Below are positions 7,814 through 11,364 of a stretch of DNA of 11,364 nt, piece after piece (within the stretch, counting starts at the first letter, position 1; every line of letters starts with the position of its first letter). Source of the stretch: Bacteroidales bacterium M5 (GTDB lineage Bacteria; Bacteroidota; Bacteroidia; Bacteroidales; Muribaculaceae); assembly GCA_001689535.1 (NCBI GenBank), contig LUJP01000002.1, positions 1 to 11,364 of the forward strand, in the 5' to 3' direction. A program made the position numbers and the translations under genes. Under the pieces are notes generated by a model. It was not told where the DNA came from. It saw only the letters and a list, made by a program, of their open reading frames with translations, and did no database searches.

Positions 7814-8221
7814 ATGGATAAGGATATGATCAAAGTAGATATAATCTTCAAGGGGCCGGTTGCTACGACCTCTTACGTCTCATGCGATGCGGAGGCGATT
7901 ATTAGCTATAACGTCCCCTCTTTTGACGAGGGTGTGTTCCCCGACCGTATATACCACGACGGCCGGGTATTTGATTGCCGGAGTGCAATCATTGTTTCAG
8001 CACCAAACGGCAACGGCACAATTAATATCGGGTCGATGTTTGCACCTCGCGGCAAGGTGGTGCTTGTCTGCGGATCCGTCGGCATTTTGGCCGCAACACG
8101 TCCTCACTACTCCGAGGGCAATGTGTCGAGCACCGGAGTAACGCCACAGCAGCCATACGAGCCGCCGAAGACACAGCTCTACGGCCACACGTTCGATGGC
8201 ACCGGCGACACCTCAGATTAA
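7814..8221 (+). CDS. Unknown phage protein with a tail-fibre-like C-terminal motif (135 aa)
   Basis: This is the last gene of the late operon. Two starts are possible: ATG 7814, which lies only about 1 base after AAGGAG, or ATG 7826 (MIKVDIIF), about 13 bases from that site. I keep the longer form without strong preference. The body is beta-rich (IKVDIIFKGPVATT; SAIIVSAPNGNGTINIGSMF; GKVVLVCGSVGILA) and soluble. The end is a Pro/Gln linker followed by QLYGHTFDGTGDTSD, closely resembling KLWGNSFDGTGDVSG inside the fibre. The motif stops at TAA just where a fibre would continue, so this may be a small fibre-associated protein or the stub of a former longer fibre gene. I do not recognise the domain. 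Confidence 0.75.
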   Translation: MDKDMIKVDIIFKGPVATTSYVSCDAEAIISYNVPSFDEGVFPDRIYHDGRVFDCRSAIIVSAPNGNGTINIGSMFAPRGKVVLVCGSVGILAATRPHYSEGNVSSTGVTPQQPYEPPKTQLYGHTFDGTGDTSD

Positions 8222-8231
8222 GTTTGTCAGC

Positions 8232-8251
8232 TTTTAGTTAGTTTTAGTTGG
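8232..8251 (+). repeat. 10-base tandem repeat after the late operon
   Basis: TTTTAGTTAG is followed by TTTTAGTTGG (9 of 10 identical) in the gap between the convergent operons. No function is visible. Confidence 0.5.
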
Positions 8252-8263
8252 TTATCATGAGAG

Positions 8264-8294
8264 CAGCGGCCGGCCCGGGATGGGTCAGCCGCTG
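8264..8294. terminator. Hairpin between convergent operons, possible bidirectional terminator
   Basis: CAGCGGC (8264-8270) pairs with GCCGCTG (8288-8294) around a 17-base loop, and flanking AGC/GCT can extend the stem imperfectly. It sits after the + strand late operon and 7 bases past the end of the - strand operon. Neither side has a good T run (TTGCTGTTAAT on the + strand, CTCTCATGATAA on the - strand), so the terminator call rests mainly on position and stem strength. Confidence 0.45.
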
Positions 8295-8300
8295 TTGCTG

Positions 8301-8465
8301 TTAATAGACCTTACGCCCGCAAACGGGGCATATTATGTATGTCTGACAATCGTCATCATCACGGCAATCATCCTCAGCAAAGATAATCTCACAGCCACAA
8401 TGCGCGCAGCGGGTGGTGCATCTTGCGGCGGAGAGTTTTGCAGCTTTGGTTGTGATGGTGCCCAT
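8301..8465 (-). CDS. Small zinc-ribbon protein (54 aa)
   Basis: This 54-residue protein begins at an ATG two bases after the stop of the XRE regulator and ends at a TAA. It carries several Cys pairs: Cys16 and Cys20, then Cys23-Gly-Cys25, Cys34, Cys40, and a classical C-P-V-C-G knuckle at Cys46/Cys49 near the end. The pattern RCxHCGCEI...ICPVCGRKVY fits a zinc ribbon with a two-strand hairpin, seen in many small phage and plasmid proteins that bind nucleic acid or a protein partner. It is the last gene of the - strand operon, and close coupling to the regulator suggests co-function. It is too short for many gene callers. The specific role is unknown. Confidence 0.8.
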   Translation of the reverse strand: MGTITTKAAKLSAARCTTRCAHCGCEIIFAEDDCRDDDDCQTYIICPVCGRKVY

Positions 8466-8467
8466 GG

Positions 8468-8995
8468 CTACTCGTGCAGGTCAAGGGTGAGGCCGAGCGC
8501 TGTAGCGAGCGCCGTAATGGTGTCAAGGGTGGCATTGAGCCTGCCGGCCTCTATGCGGCTTATCTGATTTTTGTCTATACCGGACATATCAGAGAGCGCC
8601 CTCAGGGATAGGCCGCGGGACTCTCTGGCCTCGTTGATGATCCGGCCCACTCTTTTGCGCACAGCGCGCTTTGGGTTAGGCTCCTCAGGGACGATGGGAG
8701 CGAGCCTCGGCAGGCCGTTAAGCATTATGCCCTCCGTCTCGGTGTCGTCTACGCGCCATATTATTTTGTCTATATCCTCGGGGGCTGTCGGCACCCAGCT
8801 CTGCCAGTCGCAGGGGGTAAACAGCCAGTCCTGGCCTGCATAGTGCACAAACGGCACGGTCAGAGTCTCATCAGGGTATTGCAGCCGAGCGACAATAAAA
8901 GTAGCGGTGTCGGCGCAATCATACTCGCTGATTATCTCTACTGATTTAAGAGGCTCCTCAAAGTCGAGGAGGTCTCTGAGCTCTTGGTTTGTCAT
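8468..8995 (-). CDS. XRE-family regulator with C-terminal helix-turn-helix (175 aa)
   Basis: The DNA-binding domain lies at the C-terminus (about 117-173). RIINEARESRGLSLRALSDM is followed by GIDKNQISRIEAGR, where the recognition helix is about 141-150, and then by the typical ATLDTITALATALGLTLDL. The first 105 residues form a separate domain rich in Trp, Asp and Glu (TVPFVHYAGQDWLFTPCDW; PEDIDKIIWRVDD) that I do not recognise and that may sense a ligand or partner. Phage CI-type repressors usually have the opposite order. It starts 16 bases after the 79-residue gene and is followed by the 54-residue zinc-ribbon gene. It probably binds the palindrome overlapping the operon promoter and so represses its own operon; that link is inference. 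It could instead be an antitoxin-like autorepressor. Confidence 0.88.
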   Translation of the reverse strand: MTNQELRDLLDFEEPLKSVEIISEYDCADTATFIVARLQYPDETLTVPFVHYAGQDWLFTPCDWQSWVPTAPEDIDKIIWRVDDTETEGIMLNGLPRLAPIVPEEPNPKRAVRKRVGRIINEARESRGLSLRALSDMSGIDKNQISRIEAGRLNATLDTITALATALGLTLDLHE

Positions 8996-9011
8996 TACTG
9001 GCGATGTTGCG

Positions 9012-9251
9012 TTAACAATTATTTTTGGCGACCTCTACAGCATCGCCAAACTCGTTGAGTATCTGATTGACCTTATCAAGGCGCTGCTCATGCACGAGCC
9101 TGCGCCGGATGTCGGTGGTTTTGGCGGCGTCTTTAATTACCTGCTCGGTGGTCTCAAACGCTTCGGCGACTTTGGCCTCGCCGGTTAATTCATGTATATA
9201 CTGGCCTAATACGTAGCACTGCAATGCGGTTATCTTGAGAGTCTGTGTCAT
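9012..9251 (-). CDS. Small helical protein of unknown function (79 aa)
   Basis: It starts at ATG 9251 after TCAATTATT, with no Shine-Dalgarno match, and ends 16 bases before the regulator start. The product appears almost wholly alpha-helical (KITALQCYVLGQYIHELTG; VAEAFETTEQVIKDAAK; HEQRLDKVNQILNEFGDAVEVA), soluble, with two Cys, one of them the final residue. I see no known motif. It lies in the middle of the four-gene - strand operon, between the 154-residue zinc-ribbon gene (50-base gap) and the regulator. It could be a partner or inhibitor of the regulator, but nothing in the sequence shows this. Confidence 0.75.
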   Translation of the reverse strand: MTQTLKITALQCYVLGQYIHELTGEAKVAEAFETTEQVIKDAAKTTDIRRRLVHEQRLDKVNQILNEFGDAVEVAKNNC

Positions 9252-9301
9252 AATAATTGACTTAACCGTGATGTCGAGGGCTTTATGGCTATTAATGATG
9301 A

Positions 9302-9766
9302 TTATGCAAATGCGCGACGGTGGTCGATAAAAAAGGCTGCGTTCTGAGTGGTGAGGGCGTGCAACAGCAGCATAAAATAATTATCTACGTACTTGTAGCA
9401 GTCCGAGCTTTCGATGGCCTCTTTTTCTGCGCTGTATTTTTTGAGCAGTATGTCTTTAACCTCGTCGAGGGTTTTGCCTTTGGACTCAAAATATTCTCTG
9501 GCTATGTCAATCCAGCGCTGACGTATCGAGATCGCCCATTTAATCTGCTTCTCGCTGCCGGTCAGGGCGGGCAGAGCGTCGATGTTTTTAAGGGCGTTGT
9601 TATATTCTTCTTCGCGTTTTTCGGCCGCCAGTTTGCGCTGGCACTCGGGGCAAAGTTTGTGCTCTCTGCACCAGTCAATGTATCTGTAACGCTCGTCGAT
9701 TTTGCCAAAAAGCTGTTTGTCCTCTGAGTGACCGCAAGAGTAAGTAATGGTGTAACGTGCTATGAT
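9302..9766 (-). CDS. Zinc-ribbon protein lacking a canonical start codon (154 aa)
   Basis: The - strand frame from 9766 to the TAA at 9302 is clearly coding. It begins (M/I)IARYTITYSCGH, has Cys11 and His13 followed by C-P-E-C (Cys39, Cys42) after KIDERYRYIDWCREHKL, then a long charged, helical region (43-154). The YTITYSCGH...LFGK...LCPEC layout matches a zinc-ribbon family common in phages and plasmids, whose members usually start with Met just before the YT(I/V)xYxCGH strand. No ATG, GTG or TTG exists between the upstream in-frame TAA and this point. The best start is ATC at 9764-9766 or ATA at 9761-9763, or an ATG changed by mutation or sequencing error. A good promoter lies about 45 bases upstream, so the gene leads the operon. 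Function is unknown; nucleic-acid or protein binding is likely. Confidence 0.8.
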   Translation of the reverse strand: MIARYTITYSCGHSEDKQLFGKIDERYRYIDWCREHKLCPECQRKLAAEKREEEYNNALKNIDALPALTGSEKQIKWAISIRQRWIDIAREYFESKGKTLDEVKDILLKKYSAEKEAIESSDCYKYVDNYFMLLLHALTTQNAAFFIDHRRAFA

Positions 9767-9816
9767 GTTGTTGCCGACTTTAGGCCGCTGGCGCCGCGGT
9801 GTTGATGATTACGCTG

Positions 9817-9848
9817 CAAATATAAGGGCATTTTATTTTGTATGCAAA
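9817..9848 (-). promoter_or_regulatory. Bacteroidales-type promoter of the four-gene operon
   Basis: On the - strand, TTTG (9848-9845) and TATATTTG (9824-9817) are 20 bases apart. This fits the Bacteroides consensus of a TTTG-type -33 element and a TAnnTTTG -7 element. Transcription would start near 9810, giving a leader of about 45 bases before the zinc-ribbon gene. Confidence 0.75.
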
Positions 9849-9858
9849 TAATCATACA
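9839..9858. promoter_or_regulatory. Palindromic operator candidate over the -33 element
   Basis: TGTATG and CATACA arms with an 8-base spacer form a 20-base inverted repeat covering the -33 box. This is the size expected for a dimeric XRE regulator, and the only such regulator in view is encoded in the same operon, so autorepression is the simplest reading. Confidence 0.6.
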
Positions 9859-9970
9859 AAAATTTTTGGGTAGGGGGTCATTTTTTTATGGGCGAGGTCG
9901 TTCAAACCGCGCTCTCACCCCCTTTCCACAAAATGAAAATTTTCAAATTTGAATTTTGGCCCTCCCCGGG
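9859..9970. other. Non-coding spacer after the integrase with hairpin and AT palindromes
   Basis: This spacer between the integrase stop and the operon promoter contains a 7-base stem (9890-9896 with 9914-9920, 17-base loop) beside a run of seven T on the + strand. It also contains overlapping AT palindromes at 9935-9955 (GAAAATTTTC, CAAATTTG). On the - strand no hairpin is followed by a T run, so it is not a clear integrase terminator. Protein-binding or nucleoid-associated sites are possible. Confidence 0.4.
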
Positions 9971-11164
9971 TCACTTTTTGCCATACAGCACCCAGTCGAG
10001 CACGCGCCGGTTAGCCTGGTCCACTTTTGCCTGATCAAAGTCAATGTAAATATCGGTGACGGTGTTGCCTCCATGCCCCAAAGCATGGGCGATGGTGTCA
10101 CGCGGTATGTCGAGGCTCGCCGCGATAGTGGCCCATGTGTGCCGCGCCCAGTAAAGTGTCAGATCTGGAAACATGCCTTTACCGGCTTTGCTTCGCCCAG
10201 GAGCGGTGCGCGGAGCGCCGATATTTCGTAGTGCCTTGTTAGCTCCGTCAGCAAAAGACTCGTGGTGCTTCCAGCGGTCCGCAAGAGACAGGAGGGTCGC
10301 ATCTCCGGAGTAGCGCTTTATTATCTCCATGGCCTCCGGCTCAACTTTGACCGAATATGGCTTATGCGTCTTAGCGCGGCGGTACTCAATCCTACCGTGG
10401 CGGATTTCTTTAAGGCGGAAAAGATCTATAGAATTTATGCCTATAAGCATAAAAGACAACTTAAACATGTCGCGGTAAATCTCGGCGTAGGGCTCCACGT
10501 CGACGGTAAACAGTTGCCTGATGTCGTCGATGGTTAATGCGCGATGGTGAGTTCTCTCCGTTTTGAGCCTCATACGGTCAAACGGGTTGCGTATGTCGAG
10601 GTCGTTGCGGATAGCATACTTTATTACCGCACGGATATTACGCATGTGGTGGTTGCGCGTGTTGAGCCTACAGGTCTGAGAGAGGTGCCGGTCAAACTCG
10701 TCGAGCCATGACACTGTGAGATCCTTAAAATTGAGCGAGCCAAACGTAGGACAAAACGCTCGCAGTTTGTTAAGCGTGTGCTCATAGACCTTCTGGGTGC
10801 GCGAGCCTTCCGGGTGGGTATTGGCAAAGCGGGTAAACCACTCCACAACTTCGCCGGAAGTCGGAGCGGAATCCTCGCCAAATATCTTATCCTTTATAAT
10901 CTGTTTTATGACAGCAATGTCCTCATTACGTCTGCCAGACTCTATCAGATACATTTTAATCTCCTCAAGCTGCTGCCTCAGATTGAGGAGAAATCTGCTG
11001 CGCGCCGCATTCCTCGGAGATGGCTTCGGCGAAAGGGCATCCTCCAAGTCCTCCTTGGTCATTTTAAGGCCTAAGCCGATTTTAAGATCCTTACGGTTGT
11101 TAGTGATCCTCAGATTAAGAGTGTCCCCGCGTCGCGGGTCGGTAAAAAATTTGTAGGTAAGCAT
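9971..11164 (-). CDS. int: Tyrosine integrase, IntDOT-like Bacteroidales phage type
   Basis: This 397-residue site-specific recombinase would integrate and excise the prophage. Layout: N-terminal arm-binding domain (1-90, LTYKFFTDPRRGDTLNLR), SAM-like core-binding domain (about 105-205), catalytic domain (about 210-390). Catalytic residues visible are a beta-hairpin Lys (Lys265 or Lys268 in YRRAKTHK), Arg341 in YWARHTW with Tyr338 where the usual His stands, His364 in ALGHG, and the nucleophile Tyr373 in TDIYIDFD. The first Arg of the family is absent: IGINSIDL has Asn244 there, as in integrases related to CTnDOT IntDOT. I chose ATG 11164 (MLTYK) because the upstream ATG at 11212 lies inside a tandem-repeat array and adds 16 atypical residues. 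The gene faces away from a tRNA 3' end, the normal place for such an integrase. No clear promoter was found. Confidence 0.93.
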   Translation of the reverse strand: MLTYKFFTDPRRGDTLNLRITNNRKDLKIGLGLKMTKEDLEDALSPKPSPRNAARSRFLLNLRQQLEEIKMYLIESGRRNEDIAVIKQIIKDKIFGEDSAPTSGEVVEWFTRFANTHPEGSRTQKVYEHTLNKLRAFCPTFGSLNFKDLTVSWLDEFDRHLSQTCRLNTRNHHMRNIRAVIKYAIRNDLDIRNPFDRMRLKTERTHHRALTIDDIRQLFTVDVEPYAEIYRDMFKLSFMLIGINSIDLFRLKEIRHGRIEYRRAKTHKPYSVKVEPEAMEIIKRYSGDATLLSLADRWKHHESFADGANKALRNIGAPRTAPGRSKAGKGMFPDLTLYWARHTWATIAASLDIPRDTIAHALGHGGNTVTDIYIDFDQAKVDQANRRVLDWVLYGKK

Positions 11165-11181
11165 AGAGATTTGAATTTTTT

Positions 11182-11203
11182 TGTCGCAACACTGTCGCAA
11201 CAA
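11182..11203. repeat. 11-base tandem repeat upstream of the integrase
   Basis: TGTCGCAACAC is followed by TGTCGCAACAA (10 of 11 identical) just before the chosen integrase start. Its place beside the att region suggests integrase arm-type or directionality-factor sites, or an operator for int. Confidence 0.65.
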
Positions 11204-11205
11204 TC

Positions 11206-11245
11206 TCCCCATAAATCCCTAAAAATCCCCATAATTCCCCATTAT
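11206..11245. repeat. Four phased 10-base repeats (consensus TCCCCATAAT)
   Basis: TCCCCATAAA, TCCCTAAAAA, TCCCCATAAT and TCCCCATTAT follow one another without gaps at 11206, 11216, 11226 and 11236. A 10-base period places each copy on nearly the same face of the helix. Located between the integrase start and the tRNA, this array probably binds the integrase, an excision factor or a repressor of int. Confidence 0.75.
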
Positions 11246-11270
11246 TTTGAGGAAAACGGTGGTGTGTTAA

Positions 11271-11319
11271 GGAAAACAAAGCCGCTCTAAGCAACTGTAA
11301 TATGTTGGCTTAATGCGGC
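11271..11319 (-). terminator. Rho-independent terminator after the tRNA (- strand)
   Basis: Read on the - strand, GCCGC-AT-TAAG-C-CAAC pairs with GTTG-CTTA-GA-GCGGC around ATATTACA, giving 13 base pairs with one 2x2 internal loop and one bulge. TTTGTTTTCC follows directly. It lies 11 bases past the tRNA end, so it would stop tRNA transcription from running into the integrase region. It is on the phage side of the presumed junction. Confidence 0.7.
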
Positions 11320-11330
11320 TTGAAATCAGG

Positions 11331-11364
11331 TGATTCGGCCGCGACTCGAACGCGGGACCGTCTG
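11331..11364 (-). tRNA. 3' half of a tRNA gene and probable attachment site
   Basis: On the - strand the sequence contains a perfect T arm (CCGCG, loop TTCGAGT, CGCGG, at 11355-11339), followed by the 3' acceptor strand CCGAATC and discriminator A at 11331. Before the T arm is a short variable region (CGGTC) and the start of the anticodon stem, then the window ends. CCA is not encoded in full, as is usual in Bacteroidales. The anticodon is outside the window, so the amino acid cannot be given. An integrase about 170 bases away facing this end is the standard layout of a phage inserted at a tRNA, and the att core probably lies in the T arm or acceptor part. Confidence 0.82.

Noticed and set aside
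8280..8567. + strand frame of 95 residues in the convergent region
   Set aside because: It is antisense to the 54-residue zinc-ribbon gene and the end of the regulator gene, both of which have clear motifs.
9320..9727. + strand hydrophobic frame of 135 residues that looks like a membrane protein
   Set aside because: It is the reverse complement of the 154-residue zinc-ribbon gene. Its hydrophobicity comes from the antisense of Lys/Glu-rich codons (TTT, TTC, CTC).
9768..9832. Short - strand frame starting ATG-CCC upstream of the zinc-ribbon gene
   Set aside because: Its ATG lies upstream of the predicted -7 element, so it would not be on the transcript, and it is in a different frame with a low-complexity product.
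11165..11212. 16-residue N-terminal extension of the integrase from ATG 11212
   Set aside because: The ATG is part of the 10-base repeat array, and the extension is encoded by the TGTCGCAAC tandem repeat. The family N-terminus matches MLTYKFF at 11164.
1..11364. CRISPR array, insertion sequence or rRNA
   Set aside because: No repeat-spacer pattern, transposase or rRNA-like sequence was seen. All repeats found are short tandem units or internal gene modules.

Overview
This window is the right-hand part of a temperate, tailed-phage prophage in a Bacteroidales host. The evidence for phage is a tail fibre with an S74 chaperone domain, holin-like proteins, an M15 endolysin, a possible spanin, and a tyrosine integrase next to a tRNA 3' end. 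The evidence for Bacteroidales is an IntDOT-like integrase, a TTTG-N20-TATATTTG promoter that fits the Bacteroides -33/-7 consensus, and scarce Shine-Dalgarno sites. The GC-rich coding DNA would suit Alistipes or Muribaculaceae, but the sequence does not settle the genus.

Left region (1-8221, all + strand): a late operon. It opens with the 3' end of a virion gene cut by the window edge. A 1259-residue long tail fibre follows, then a 401-residue probable virion protein and two small proteins of unknown function. The lysis cassette comes next: a 61-residue two-helix holin candidate, a 140-residue three-helix membrane protein, an M15-type peptidoglycan peptidase, and a 192-residue protein with an N-terminal membrane anchor and a barrel-like C-terminus. 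A 135-residue protein ending in a tail-fibre-like motif closes the operon. Several junctions are ATGA or GTGA stop/start overlaps, as in a translationally coupled unit.

Middle region (8222-8300): about 80 bases between convergent operons. It holds a GC-rich hairpin that could stop transcription from both sides.

Right region (8301-9970, all - strand): a compact four-gene operon running leftward from a promoter with an overlapping palindrome. In order of transcription it encodes a 154-residue zinc-ribbon protein with no ATG, GTG or TTG start codon, a 79-residue unknown protein, a 175-residue regulator with its XRE helix-turn-helix at the C-terminus, and a 54-residue zinc-ribbon protein. The first and last genes are easily missed by standard gene calling. 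No function is established for this operon. Its place between the lysis genes and the integrase suggests lysogeny control or a prophage-expressed accessory function.

Far right (9971-11364): the tyrosine integrase on the - strand, then about 165 bases with two tandem-repeat arrays, a terminator hairpin, and the 3' half of a - strand tRNA. The prophage is probably inserted at this tRNA. The other attachment site and most of the phage lie outside the window on the left.
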